Shown: positions 48,965 through 63,615, counted from the first letter of the stretch. The stretch is 64,000 nucleotides of DNA from Ceratodon purpureus (GCA_014871385.1 CM026421.1:22248865-22312864); one strand, 5' to 3'. Notes: generated from the letters alone by a model not told the origin. Program-made: numbers and translations.

Positions 48965-51900
48965 ATGGCGAATTCATGCCCTGCGATGCTGCAGTTGCAA
49001 TCGCATTACCATAGCCAGCGACTGGGGTCCGTCGGACCATCGTTGGGGCTCTCCGGGGCTCGGAGTGCGGCTAGGTGCTCGTTTTGGTACAGGATCGGTC
49101 GTGGCTCCCCGTTGTTCGCCACTTTGCGGGATCATGAGGCGGGTGGGTTGGAGAGCAGCTCAGCGAGTAGGGCAGTGGGTGTGAGGGCGTCGTCGTCGAT
49201 TGAGTGCGTGGACAGAGTGCCGCAAGGGGGAAGTGGGAGCGAGATTGAGGCGCTGGACGAGTCCCTTGCCAATGGGAATGGCAGCTGCAGTGGCAACGCC
49301 ATGTTGCAGGAGCTTCCGGAGTTGGACTGGGTGGCGTTGGATGAGACCCGACAATTGGATACGGAGGAATTTTTGTTTACACAGGATTACTTGGATTCTT
49401 TAGATTACGACTCCTTCATCACTGAGCCACAAGAGCGTAGCTTTGCAGAAGAACAGGTTGTTTTGAAGTTAGGTTCTGCTACCATTGCCGAGAAAACGTC
49501 GAGACCGAAGTCGGTGCGCATCAATGTGGTGAGAACTGCGAGGAAGGGCGCCAGAGCTCTTCCTGCCTCAATTGCTGAGGTGCTCCCTGTGAAGCCTGAG
49601 ACGAGCATAAAATTTTACATCGGCTTGTATGGAGCGTTGCTCAGGGCTGGAAGGTACTTGTTTGGTGAAAAACCATTTTCTGAAATCTAGTGCACTAAGG
49701 CGTTCTGGTATCTGAGAAGTTGCGAATCATGTCAGTCGGGCATTTGGCTGTAACTTGATTAGATCAATGCTGGTTATTGACGACTGCCTTTGAAGCTAAA
49801 CCTTAAACCTCAGGATTCCTTGCCCTTAGTTTTGTTACACAGAATTAACTCTGGTTAACAGCCACAGGAGAGAAATGGATTTTCTGATGCTAGCTGCTGC
49901 TTAGATCGAGGATTGAGTTGGTGAATTGATCGTGGCAGGATTAAAGACAGTCTTGTACTTTTAGGAGAGATGGACAAAGCCGGTAAACTTAATCAGATGA
50001 AGGTAGTGTCTTCTCCCTCATTCATAATTATCTCATCAGAAAAGCACGATGTATGATGGTGTTGTGGTGTGCTTGGCATTTTTGGTTACGAGGTATTTTT
50101 AGGGAATTGGCATTTCAGTAAGCAAGTGAGACGCTTAATTATCCTTACATTGCGTCTCTTGCAGGTGAATCACTCCAAGTTTTATGAAGCTTGTAAAGCG
50201 AGAGGAACGGTCGAAGATGGTTTCACTTTTATGAAGATTATGATAAACAATGCCAAGTTACAGCATTACACGATGCTTCTTTCGCTTTGTTGTCATGCAC
50301 GAGATATTGATGGTGGGCACTGTGATCATCGACTTTTGTACTTTGGATTGACCTGAGTAGGAGGGACAGTTGAGGGAAGATTGTAGTCTGAGCTGATGAC
50401 ATGTCCTACTGTAGTAATTGTTGGCAAAGTTGCAATGGATTATAACCTGCAATCGTTGTACAACAGGAGCATTGCGAGTGCTTGCTTTACTAGAGAGCAG
50501 GGGGTTGAAAGCGGATTGCATGTTCTACACCACACTTATTTCCGCCTGCTCCAAAGCTGGAAAAGTGGACCTTCTCTTTCAGGTATGAATGGGATGAACC
50601 TTCTCACGAGAGCTCTGTCGTTCTACTGCATCCAAAAGTATTGAAACGCCTTCGTGAATTCTATCCGCAAACGGAGGCTTTTGGATTCCGTGAAAGAGGA
50701 TATGGTAGGAACCTTAGTGTGGATTATTCCTCAAATCCCATTTTGCTATGCCAGATATTCCATGAAATGGAGTTGCACGACGTCGAACCCAGTGTTCACA
50801 CTTTCGGAGCCATGATTGACGGATGCGCCCGTGCTGGGCAACTGCCTAAAGCTTTCGGAGCTTACGGTATTATGATATCAAAGGTAATTTTGCAGCTGGG
50901 AAATCATTAAGCTGGTTTGACGTTTAAAATTAGTGCTTCGATCTGAGATCAATTATGATCAAGCGGCTAGATCCAATTGTTGGCTCAGCAATGATCTTCG
51001 TGGATGGAAACTAACTTGAACAATTATTTTTATTATTCTTCCCAGAATGTCAAGCCCGACCGTGTTATATTCAACACACTCATAAACGCATGTAGTAGAG
51101 CTGGAGCTGTCCAACGAGCTTTTGATGTTTTGACGGACATGAAATCAGAAGCAACACCTGTGAAGCCAGATCACGTAACGTATGGTGCTCTTATTGCTGC
51201 TTGTGCTCGAGGAGGAGAGGTAACACTCGAAAACGTTGCTAGTCAGTGCCCAGCACCTAAATAATCGCATCATCTAGCTGGGCTTATTAGGGTTAATTAT
51301 AATATACTCACTATTTTGAACAAATGAAGGACCAACGGTTTCTCTTATTGTGCCATCTGTGTGTGTACCTCAGAGGACATACAAACAGTTGAATTTGTTG
51401 GACCCAGATGGATTGGTATAATGTAGTATTTTTCTGCTACAGGTGGAGAAAGCCCTCGAAGTTTATGAGAGCATGCGCGAGAGCAATGTGAAGGGATCTC
51501 CTGAATGCTATACGGCTATTGTACATGCATGCAGTCAAAAAGGAGAGTTGGAGTATGCTCTTACAGTGTACGACCATCTTAAGCAGGACGGAGTGAAACC
51601 AGATGAGGTATTCACGAAACCTCACTTCATAAAATGATGTTGGCTACGAGCTGGTGTTTGAATGTGTCTAACTTTTGGTTCAATGGTTTACTCAAACCAT
51701 TTGAATGTCGACTCTGGTCTGGCATGGTCACTCGAAGATGTCCGTGATACAACTGGGAAAATAATGCTGTTTTAATCTCTACAAAATGTGTTCTATTTTG
51801 AACAGGTATTCTTCAGTGCAATGATAGATGTTGCTGGTCATTCCAAGGATATTAAGAAGGCCTTCAGCATGCTCGACAGCATGAAGAAAGATGGCTTGAA

Positions 51901-54900
51901 GCCTGGACCTGTTGTCTATAGTTCTCTTATGGGAGTCTGCAGCAATGTAATTTCCGAAACCACCTTGCACTGGACTATACATCATAGTGTTGTTTTGAAA
52001 GGGGCCATGATACTTCTTAGGACATATGTTCCTAGGAGTTGTTCTTTGATTTGAAACGAAGTGCCTAGGCTTGTGAATCTCGACAGTCCTAGTTACATGA
52101 ATTTGATCGATAAACTTGAACATGGAAAGATGCATATATGTTTTCTGGCCTCATGTGTGTTTTCTTCTTTGGTTTCTTCGATATTTCCTGCAGCTAGGGG
52201 AGTGGGAGAAAGCTCTAGAACTATATGAAGACATTCGTGTTGCTGGATTACGGCCCACCGTTTCAACCTACAACGCTCTCATGACAGCTCTTTGTAAGCA
52301 TCAGCCTGGTGCATTTTCCACTAGGCTTAAAGTCTCCTCTTTGACAGAGATGTCTCTTCCTTCAATTATAGAAACCCTGACCTCCTATGTTTATGTAAGC
52401 TTAAGACCAATGTTTATCTCTGATCTTGGTTAATCCGAAATCATGACAGAATTACTGATATTTGACCTATGCTCTCAGGTGAAGCAGAGCAATTCGACCA
52501 GGCACTTTCCGTTCTTAAAGACTTGAAAGACGCAAAGATGAGGCCCAACCAAATTTCTTACAGTATTTTAATGAAGGCTTGTGAAAAGTAAGGATCTCTG
52601 CAACATTTGTTCCCGATCTCAATTCGCATGATCAAATAGTGTTGAAGGAATGACTGTTGCAAGACATGGAGTTGTAGAAGAAGAAAATGTGACTGCGTCT
52701 ATTTTTTAGTGTAATATTCTAGTGTATTACACAGATACTGAGATCAAGAGTAATTGTGCAGGGAGGGCAAGGCTGACATGGCCCTTGAACTTTACATGAA
52801 TGCACGGGCAGAGGGTATCAAGTCAAATCAAGTCATCTGTGAAAGCATCACCGGTATGTTTCATGAACGTTGACATTGTATCAAATTATCCAGATTAGCA
52901 AGTAGATCGAACCTCTCTAGGACATGATAACGAACTTCCTAAGAGTTGAACTGTCACAAGTCATCTTTTGAAGTAGAGCTCAGCTTATACTTCTACTACT
53001 AAGTGCGAATGATGTGTGCTCTTTGGATTTTGACTGCAGGTCTATGCTTACATCAAATTCAAAGCTCTGCCTTGGCTCCTCAGATATGTAGCTCCATGCT
53101 TCCTGTCCCTACAGATTCCAGCAACGTTTCCCCTCAAGATAAATGGTACACCCTGTTTGTGAACTTTATGATACAGTATTACGAGTTTAATCATTGGTCT
53201 GTGATTCCTTGACGATGATTAATGAAGTCCTGATATCTGGCAATTGTGCTAGAGGCTGATAATTACTTACATAAAACTTGAAATGTATTTATTTTTCAGG
53301 GCAACATGGGCTCTTGCTATTTATCGCCAAACCATAGAAGCAGGGGCACTTCCAACTGTAGAAACTCTTTCTCAGTTGCTGGGCTGCTTACGCAAACCGG
53401 AAGAACCAACAAAGGCTGTGACAAGCTTTGATGACAGGACTATGATGGCATTTCTTGGACAACCTCAGCAAGCTATTACCTCAACTGGGTATGATGGCTT
53501 CAGCATCTATGATCCTCGGGCTCTTTCTCTCTTTGAGGTACTGTCTCGCTCTACTTTTTTACAGGAAGGTATGATACAGCTATTGGTAATTTCTAACGAA
53601 GAATTCGCATTGAATCTAGAGAAGGCACTTAAAGAATAATTTCCAGAAATCACTAATGCAGGTTCATACGTGCGTCGTGAACAGCAGTAGTTTGTTGCTT
53701 GTCGAAGATTTAGGAAGGCTTTGTGTTGTTCACATTCAGTCAGATACTTACCTTTCACCTCATCGGTAACGCAGGAGGCATCGGCGCTTAAGATTGTGCC
53801 GACATTTAACTACACCACCATTCAGCCAATTGTCATCAGTGCGGAGACAATGCCGGTGTATGCAGCTGAGGTGTATTATCCTTCCTCTTCCTAGGGTGTA
53901 GTTCAGTATCGCGGCTTATTTTTGCAGAGAGATTGGGATCTGACAGTCCTTCCGGATTCCTCAAGGGGGCTGTAGTCTGTGTTCTTAGGACTTTTTTTCT
54001 CGCTCTCGTTCTGGCATCTGAGGTATTTGTAGGACAGAAAGGCTTATCAAAGTTGTAAATGGCTTGGTTTTGTTAGATTCCTCATTCATGTTCCTGTTTT
54101 CTACAGGTCTGCCTGCTAACCGTACTGAAGGGTCTCAAACAGCGGCACGCTGCAGGTAACAATACATTACACTAGAGATGTGTTCATATGTCTTATCTTA
54201 ATGTGAGGAACCAGCTCTTCCGTGTATCATAACACACTAGTATCTCTCATTCCTTTCTGAAACATTGACATCTCTATCAGTCGAGCATTGAAAGGATCTG
54301 CAAATATACGTTTTCATTGCGATATATTCTAAACGACATTGGATGTTTGTGTACAGGCGCGCGTGTATCAGGAGTTACAATCAAGTTACAAGTAGAGAAG
54401 AAGGAGTCTTTCAGACCAAAAGGAGGCTTAGTTTCTATGAAAACGGCTAACAAGTACGTGTATCTCTCACTCATGCTAGCGTTGATATTTTGCACGAGCA
54501 TTTTCAACTGCATAGCATTTCCAATTGCCATTTTCAGAAAGAATTCGCTCAACCAAGTACCGGTAGATCCAAGACCACGTCATCTAGAAAGAGCTTGAAG
54601 TCACCTAATAAGAATACTGACCACATGAATACATTTATTGAATGCCTATCAAACATAACCTGTCCGATGACATGTCTCACTTATGTATACTCCTCTTCCC
54701 CCGGTAACTTCTTTACACTAATAACACCCACTTCTCTTGATTACAGAACTGGTCAAGCAGTAGCAGCACTCTTGAGAAGACTGGGACTAAAAGCCCAAGG
54801 CCACGAAAGCTCAGGTGAGCTACGTCTCACATTGCTCGAAGTCCAGAAGTGGCTGCAGCCGAAGCCGACCCCAACAACGACGATGAAGACTCCGTTCGCA

Positions 54901-55134
54901 GCTCTTGAAAAAACCAGCTCTCCCTACTCCCTGCTAGCAAGAACAATAGCAGACCAGCAGCGAGCCATTCGACTAGGCACTGTTACTCCACATCTCCAAG
55001 CACTGGATCTGATGACGGACTTGGACATGTCGGAGGGGCTGTTCCATGCGGACGATTTTGCCAAGATGGAACGCTCCAAAGGTGCTGCTACCCGTGCTCC
55101 GAAGAAATCCCTCCAACGCTCCCGCAGCTTCTAA
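48965..55134 (+). CDS. MRL1: MRL1-type chloroplast pentatricopeptide repeat protein (rbcL mRNA stability factor)
   Basis: Seventeen exons: 48965-49653, 49939-50002, 50165-50312, 50467-50582, 50755-50883, 51046-51219, 51443-51607, 51806-51946, 52194-52293, 52479-52587, 52762-52853, 53040-53145, 53300-53537, 53775-53870, 54107-54155, 54357-54453 and 54747-55134. Phases close exactly to 966 residues. The N terminus is Ser/Arg-rich (plastid transit peptide), followed by an acidic linker (ELPELDWVALDETRQLDTEE). The PPR tract runs from about residue 280 (DCMFYTTLISACSKAGKVD, HTFGAMIDGCARAGQLPKAF, VIFNTLINACSRAGAVQRAF and more). The C-terminal domain (LLTVLKGLKQRHAAG, then GQAVAALLRRLG, WLQPKP, DQQRAIRLG) is specific to MRL1. 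Known MRL1 binds the rbcL 5' end in the stroma and stabilises the Rubisco large-subunit transcript. Most PPR exons start or end within a helix-turn-helix unit. Confidence 0.93.
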
Positions 55135-55932
55135 TTTACAAGGACGTCCTCCAAGAGTGCTTTAGGTAGAGTTCTTAAGGTAGCACCCACATTTGATCAG
55201 GATCATTGTTACAAATGCAAGACAGTAGTACTTTTCTGTAGCAGAAACAATTCTGTTCCAGATCGGAGTACATCTACATATCCTTTTTCACTTACAAGGT
55301 CCAAATTGGACCTGTAATTTGGTTCGGAGAAACGCAACTGAGTTCAATTCGTCCACAAGGTAGAATTCAATTTGACATGAATGAGGACCTATGGGATTTA
55401 CTGTGAGGAAACCAAATTTCCAATGTGCAGACGAATTCAATACATGCAGATCAATCCATCAGTTATTCTCAGTACTGACATGCAATGTATTCTATTCTAT
55501 CTTCACATTTGAAACTGAAGCATTCATCGTTGGATTTTACCCATACTGTTGGAGACTTCTCATTGTAAAACTCTCACGTGACATCTAACTCCATAGCATG
55601 CAAGATCGAGGCACCTAAAATCCTTTCCTTCGAAGAGAAATCAGAAGTTTGAGAAATGCAATTTCATTTTTATTTTTATTTTTATTTTTTACTCTGCTGA
55701 GCAAATGACTATGAATTCTGAAAGAGGAAATGTTACCAAAATGCATGATGAAAATGGAAGTTTAACGATAATGGAGATACTAAATTTTGTCCACTAATTT
55801 TTTCAAAACAATCAACAAATACTACTACTTTATTACTGTATCTTCTTATAAGCATCACCATTAAGCTAAAAGTCTACCTTCTACATCTCTATATTTGCGA
55901 AGAGGAAGTATTTGCATCCATTACCAACCAAC
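55135..55932. other. MRL1 3' flank and intergenic DNA
   Basis: The first part should hold the MRL1 3' untranslated region. A short run of ATTTTT repeats lies at about 55667-55689. No other gene or RNA feature is recognised. Confidence 0.5.
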
Positions 55933-56333
55933 TTAACCCCTAAAAGGATATGCATACGTAGTTGCTGCAGTGGTTTACACATGTATTTATGCATTGAAGA
56001 CTGGAAAATGATGTTGTGATGTTGAATTTTTTTGTGGAAGACAATGTTAGTATTATAAATGGTATATATTTTTTTCAATATTTTTGGAGTAATTTAGAGC
56101 AACTCTACCACCGCCTGTATAAGCTCCAAATACATATAAATGGGCACAAAAGACTCCATAGAATATACATAGTGATTCCAATTTTATTTTTGAAGGTTTC
56201 ACAATTTTCTTCATCTTTGGGCCCATCTTTTGCTTTTTGGTTGTTTCAAGTAATATGCATTGCAAGGTGCTTCAATTCATATTACAATCTCAGCCCAGGC
56301 CATATTCCAGCCTCAGGGCCCTTTAGGGGTTAA
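55933..56333. mobile_element. TTAA-flanked element, short copy D (393 bp)
   Basis: It begins TTAA-CCCCTAAAAGG and ends CCCTTTAGGGG-TTAA. The termini match the 861-bp family, but the body is much shorter and does not align simply, so this is either an internal deletion derivative or a second non-autonomous subfamily using the same ends. Confidence 0.7.
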
Positions 56334-56536
56334 TGACTATGTGATGCAAAATGCTTAAGAAAAAACTCTCTAAACAAGTTGTATTTCAATGATCATCAGA
56401 AATGCCTCTGGTCCTCTCTTTCCTTATCTTGATCACTAAAAGGTTGTCATACTTTGTTAAAGATGGATTGAACTTGGAATATGGTAGGCAATGATTGAAT
56501 TGGTAGTATATAATGATGAAAGAGTAGTGCTGTTAA

Positions 56537-56616
56537 AGAGTGGTGTTAGTGAAGAGTGGTGTTCGTGAAGAGTGGTGTTAGTGAAGAGTGGTGTTAGTGA
56601 AAAGTGGTGCTAGTTA
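56537..56616 (+). repeat. 16-bp minisatellite, five copies
   Basis: The unit AGAGTGGTGTTAGTGA is repeated five times in tandem with one to three substitutions in individual copies; the last copy is the most diverged. No coding context. Confidence 0.8.
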
Positions 56617-56635
56617 ACAATGCAACATAGATGAT

Positions 56636-56990
56636 TTATAAGTGACAAATCCAAGCCCATGTATCTGCCAATTGAATTGCTTGCTCCTCCTTTTGGTATT
56701 GAGGATATTTCCTCTCACTACCTTGAACACTCCTCTTTAAGTTGCCTACACTATTCGGGCTTCTTTCATCGCGGAGGCTTCTTAGAGTTTGTCCAACTTC
56801 TATGTGTACTTTTGCAACCTTTGCAACCGATGACTCCTTCACCCTTTGCTCTTCCTTGCACACAGTTTCTTTTTGCTTCTCCTTCTTTTCTTTTCCTAGC
56901 CTTGCAATTTCATTTTGCCTTGCTTCTTCTACTTTTGATTCTTTCAGCTATGAGGCTTCAAACATGTCTTGTTCCGAGTAAGCATTATTG
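56636..56990 (-). pseudogene. Lys/Glu-rich coiled-coil protein fragment
   Basis: The minus frame reads a charged helical stretch (KESKVEEARQNEIARLGKEK, then KQKETVCKEEQRVKES) with one in-frame TAG near its start, continuing to a stop at 56636. The composition resembles C-terminal coiled coils of Myb/SANT-like proteins that accompany Harbinger transposons, but no diagnostic motif is visible. The rest of a gene is not recognisable in the neighbourhood, so this is called a fragment with low confidence. Confidence 0.3.
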
Positions 56991-56999
56991 ACATGTTGG

Positions 57000-59064
57000 A
57001 GTCCACGATGGAGTCCTAGTTCTTGCGTTGGTGCAGATTGAAATTGATGGCAAGGTCAAAAATTGTGTCATTGATCCCGCACCATCACCATTAATCTCCT
57101 ATCTGATTACTTGTCTCTAGCCTTGAGTTGTATTTTTTAGTATTGAAAAAGAATCGTTCTACATTGTTGTGAGGAACCTCGGCACATAGCAATATGTTAT
57201 CCTCGTGTCTACCTAGCGCATGTCTTTAACTTACTTGTTTCTGCCTTTTGCATGTGGCTCATTTGCATTTGCTTTCTCCTGCACCATTCGTCGCCTCCGT
57301 GCTTAGATTGTGGCTCTCCATCTAGGCATATAAAAAATTCTTGCTGAAGTAACTCGAAATCTACGGCGTTGGAACCGAGACAAAAAATTCGTGTAGTATT
57401 GAATTCCTCTAGATATTGCTAAAAGATAAGGCTTTTTGCAAAGCAAGCGAGAGCCATTGTGCCAATATATCTTTGGATTCACCTCATTCATGATATATTG
57501 GATTCACCTCATTCATTTAGGTTTTTATTACTTCAAAAGTCACAATAGTCTCCAAACATTCTCCTTGAACAATTTAAAAATTGACACCTCTAATGGCTTA
57601 AGAACGTGTGAGATACATTGAAGAAGAGTAGAGAAGTTTAAACTTGCACGCTTGCTTTGTGTACTACACCCAATGTGACGTGATTGCTAAATTTGTCAAG
57701 GATTAACAAGTGTGGAGATAACACCTACTCTCCTCAAATTTGTGATGAAAACCAATATCCAATTTAAGAAGAGGTACAATGTCATCTTTGCTCTTTACTG
57801 CATAGTCATTGTTGCTTAGACTCATATTTCTCAATGTAGCTTTTAGATACACTTGACAAAAAAAACATAGAAGGCTGGGATAAAGGTAACTAATACTGTG
57901 ATGCATACTAGAACAAACAACCTTTCTTGTTGATTTGGCACAATGCTATGAACATGACGTACCTCCTTTATGGCAATCACTATGGCCCTGCTATTCTTGC
58001 CTCCTTGTGCCCTTGATTTGTTACAATTCTAAATTCTATCAAGCACAAACAATGTAATCGTTGTAAGCTCGCATAGAAACTTATTACATTTCGTTTAAAA
58101 AGTCTTTTTGTCCATGCTGATTCAAATGCTTATAATACTCAAAGTCACTCATTTGTCAAATCAACCTATTCAAAAAACTTCCGCTTTATCAAATTGACAA
58201 AGGATTCAAAATCAAATTAAAAATTAAGGGTCTATCAATAGTTTGGTGACATCTTCAAATTCAAAGAAAATTTATATGATACCTAAATTGCATAAGTCAA
58301 AATGACATGACAATGACATCAAAATGGCACATGTATTTGTATATTCTACAATATCCTATCACAATTTAGTATAACAATAAAGGCGTATAGCGAAAAACTT
58401 TGGCAAAATATGCCCACAATACTAGGAATATATCACATAAGAATTTTAAAATCAAAATTGGATTTCCTCTTTCAACACCATCAAAGCACAAATGAAAGGT
58501 AAAAGCCATTGACACACAACTACTAGGGATGGACTCAAGTCCATACATTTGTAACGTAAAGGAAAACACCAAACATGTTTCTTCAAAAGTCTAATAAAAA
58601 ACAAATAGTGGGACAAATGACCTCGGTGTTGAATTCACAAATCTATTTAATGCAATTGAGGAATTTGATGATTTAACACTTCCATAAGCAAAAGCCATGT
58701 AACAATTATTTGAAACAACAAAAACTCATATTAAAGGCACAAATTTTAATTACGTCTACTATAAAATACTTGTACAAACTTGCTCAAAATTTTAGATATT
58801 AATTTGATTCTATTGTTCATTATTTTGAAATGACACAAAAGAATGTCAAATACATAAGAGTCCAAATACTTCATTTTCAGTTGTACAAGTCAAACTCACA
58901 ATTAGAATTGCAAAATATTTCACATTGCAAAATTTCTAAAACAATGAGTTTTAATTTCAAAGACTTCTAAAAACTTGCAAATAGATGTGATTATTTTAAC
59001 ATCCACCACACCATTTTTGAATACCTACGGCTTTTCATACCCGAAAATGTTAATAATTGTGCCT
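57000..59064. other. AT-rich intergenic stretch
   Basis: Only short frames (up to about 68 codons) without domains. No inverted termini or tandem repeats were resolved. It ends at the TTAA of copy C. Confidence 0.5.
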
Positions 59065-59933
59065 TTAACCCCTAAAGTTCTGAAGGTATTTTTCATCAAA
59101 ACTGCTTGAAAACAGCCCCTCTTCAAATCAAGATGGATTTTGCTAAGTTGAAGTCTTAATTAGTACATCTAACCGTAAGATCTTGTAGCTAACTTCTATG
59201 TCTATATGTCCACCAAATCTTAGACACTCATTCCTCACCAATTGCAAGATCATAACGTTCAAAGTTGAAAATCAAGTTTTTTTTCCCTGCGAAAAAAGGG
59301 AACATCAGAGTTTTGAAGGCCCAAAAAACCATTTTTTTGCATTATGGATTTTGGCAGTTTTGATGCACATCAAAGAAGACTAAGTTAGCTAATTGTAGTA
59401 AAAAAATCATATTCAAAAAAGTTGTAGAAGGTTGCCAAAAAAATCATTTTCCGCTAGGGGGTATACTGAAATTCACAAACAAAGGCTGTTTTTTGACAAT
59501 AAAAATAGCATACGAGAAAATTTTGGATTAAAAATCCGAACGGTGGGAACATGCCTTACTGCCTTCTCTATACATAAAAATTTTTATTTTTGAAAAATAT
59601 CAAAATCTCAATTTTTGGTGGAATTTCAAAGTTTTGTCTTTGGGCAGATTTTGGTAATTTTGGGCAGTTTTGGGCAGTTTTGGGCAGAATTTGCTGCATT
59701 CACTGTCATTCTCATTGGCTAACTGACTGCCCTTGGAGGAGCTTTTGCGGTTCAGAGGTGAAGAACTTTTCACTCCGACATCGGAATTGAGAATAAAAAA
59801 TACTGACACGAAGCTCTCACCAAGGCCTACTTTCAATAAAATTTTCATAGATTTTGAATTCAAATTGCATCCGCATGTACATGCCCAAACTCCAAAATAG
59901 CCCCATTTTGCCACATTGTCCTTTAGGGGTTAA
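59065..59933. mobile_element. TTAA-flanked non-autonomous DNA transposon, copy C (861 bp)
   Basis: It has the same length and nearly the same sequence as copy A, beginning TTAA-CCCCTAAAG and ending CTTTAGGGG-TTAA. Differences are mostly single substitutions (for example 'ctgaaggt' against 'ctgagggt' near the left end). Flanking DNA outside the TTAA is unrelated to that of copy A, so this is an independent insertion, not a segmental duplication. Confidence 0.8.
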
Positions 59934-60800
59934 TTTGCATGCCACATGTCCTTGCTATCTCATATATACATACAACTCTAAAATAAATAAAGAATCATAA
60001 AGATTGATACCATGCCAAATCAACATGAAAGTAGCACTAAAACAACATAAGCATTCATGACATCAAATTGACATATTTAACATTATAATCGCATCTTATA
60101 CTCAATTATAAAATCTTTGCGTTAGCAAAACTGATGAATATATGATGTTCTTTTGGTATCTTAACCACACAATTAACAAGGAATATTTAAATATCACTTT
60201 TCAAAATACTGACATGTATTACCTCCATGTCAAGATCACATCAAAAACACAACTTATTCTTCAATGTTGAGCCACCGTGGCCTCACCATCATTGTTGCCA
60301 CTCAACAATCACAACACTTTTCAACACATAGTATAATACAACACTAAGCTCCATCTAGACTAAAATCAAAATCGCCGATCCCCAATTCCTAAACAAAGGC
60401 TTCCTTTGGGAACATGTTCCCAGCATAACATTGCAACTTCAAATGTAAAAGAAAGACCCATTCAAAAAAACGAGATACAGTCAAGGCGTAGAAGCATAAA
60501 GCAGTAACATACAGTAGCCCAAATTTGAATTTGAAACCAAGCGAGGTAAAGTATGGGCACCGCCCTAAATCAAGCTACATTCGCCCTAACGACAAGAATG
60601 TGATACTAATCAAGATACTAATACTTCCCAACGACATCTTCGATGAAGCTTGCAAATGCGGAGGCCGATCTTAAGCGTGAGGTAACCGGTGGTGGCCGGG
60701 GCCAACGGGCGGGGCGATGCCGGGAGGGCGACCGGGCGACCGGGGCCGCGACCTGGAAGGCACCGGCGCAGGCGGGGCGGCCAATGGGGGTGCGGGGGGA
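59934..60800. other. Upstream region of the alpha-tubulin gene
   Basis: AT-rich to about 60640, then abruptly GC-rich towards the gene. No recognisable second gene. GC-rich open frames on both strands at 60610-61190 are composition artefacts over the tubulin promoter and leader. Confidence 0.5.
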
Positions 60801-60810
60801 GTGGCAGGGG

Positions 60811-60845
60811 CGGGGGGGAGGGGGAGGGGGAGGGGGAGGGGGAGA
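60811..60845 (+). promoter_or_regulatory. G-tract repeat upstream of alpha-tubulin (possible G-quadruplex)
   Basis: Runs of five or more G separated by single A (GGGGGA units) form at least five consecutive G-tracts on the plus strand, about 255-290 bases before the ATG. Such spacing meets the usual pattern for a stable G-quadruplex. A CT-rich leader with CTCTCTCTCGCTCGC follows at about 60896. The transcription start is not identifiable. Confidence 0.45.
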
Positions 60846-61098
60846 GGAGCAGCATAAGGGAGGCGGGGCAGCGCAGGAGCAGGCCATAGCCACAGCTCTC
60901 TCTCGCTCGCACTTCTTGGTGGCGTCTTCGTACACGCCTACCTCGAAGCTCTCCCCCGCCCTCGCCTCCCTCCTCTCCCTCTCTGCATTCTGATTCCAGT
61001 GCTGCTCTCGGTTCTGTTTTTGGTGCGGTATCGCGTCCGATCTCGCGGTTCTTTGAGGTAGCCCTTGGGGCGGTGTTGGTTGCGCAAGGCTAGCGACA

Positions 61099-62583
<1,485 letters not shown>

Positions 62584-63411
62584 ATGCGTTGATGTGCGTA
62601 GGCCCTGGTATCCATCTGTAATGGATGACAGTCAGCTTGCTGGACTGGTTTTTGTATATGACACGACCGTAATATAACGACCTTTGGCCGGACTACATTC
62701 CTTTGTGCACATGTTTGTGTTTGCATTGCTGTTTTCAAGAAGTGGCCGAGAGTATTGTTAAATTTATTGACTTGGATACGTCGCTGTGATCCGTTGCGCG
62801 ATGCTGTTCTGGTTGATTCTTGTGCGAGCTGTTGGGAGTACGTCGACTGTGGGAGTACGTCGTTGGAGAAATGGCTTGTTCAGATTTGTAGTTGCGTATG
62901 TCTGTATTGCGCGTCCGGGGTAGTTCAGAGCTTCTGTGTAAATTCTGGGGAGTTGTTGGGGACGGGAGGTTATCGTTTGAGTGGCAATTTTCGGCTCACA
63001 TGTGCATTTATGCTCCTCGTCATGGTTAGTCTTCTGTACTTGTGCGTCAGACGTGCCGGGGTTGAGTTTCGACTACGTTATTCGCTGTGTGGTTTTTTCA
63101 GTGCGATGGGATATGGTTTCGGCTGTGCATGCGGCTTTCATGTCAATTTAGATAGACTTCTGGTTACAATCTATTGCTACCAGCTCTGCTGGATTAGAGT
63201 AGAGTGTCGATACAGTGTGGCATGGCAAATGCGTGGATTCACCAGTGCACCTGTTGTTGAATGCCTATTCAAATGGGAACATCACCACATGTTACAATTT
63301 CATTCCGTTTCCACACACATGTGCTGCACACACATCTTTGTCTTAAATTTTTTAAAGGTGTTGATGTATGTAGTGCTTCCGGGCGACACACTTGAGGTTG
63401 TCTGCTAAATG
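62584..63411. other. Alpha-tubulin 3' flank
   Basis: The first part is the tubulin 3' untranslated region. A 217-codon plus frame (62755-63408) is Cys-, Val- and Leu-rich, has no recognisable domain and begins only about 170 bases after the tubulin stop. I regard it as chance. Confidence 0.5.
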
Positions 63412-63615
63412 GTGATCAATGAGTGCAGAGGTGATCAATGAGCGCAGAGTTTGGATTGTATGAGCGCAGAGTTTGGATTGTATGAGCGCAGAGTTTGGAT
63501 TGTATGAGCGCAGAGTTTGGATTGTATGAGCGCAGAGTTTGGATTGTATGAGCGCAGAGTTTGGATTGTATGAGCGCAGAGTTTGGATTGTATGAGCGCA
63601 GAGTTTGGATTGTAT
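63412..63615 (+). repeat. Tandem arrays: two 19-bp units, then eight exact 22-bp units
   Basis: Two copies of a 19-bp unit starting GTGATCAATGAG (63412-63449, second copy overlapping the next array) are followed by a 22-bp unit (starts GAGCGCAGAG, ends GGATTGTAT) repeated exactly eight times at 63440-63615. The 22-bp unit reads S-L-D-C-M in one frame, which equals the first catalytic-Asp motif of the transposase fragment that follows directly. The period is not a multiple of three, so the frame changes from unit to unit. Confidence 0.9.

Noticed and set aside
62755-63408. 217-codon open frame downstream of alpha-tubulin
   Set aside because: It lies in the 3' flank, with odd composition rich in Cys, Val and Leu, no domain, no Kozak-like context and no splice partners. 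It probably arose by chance.
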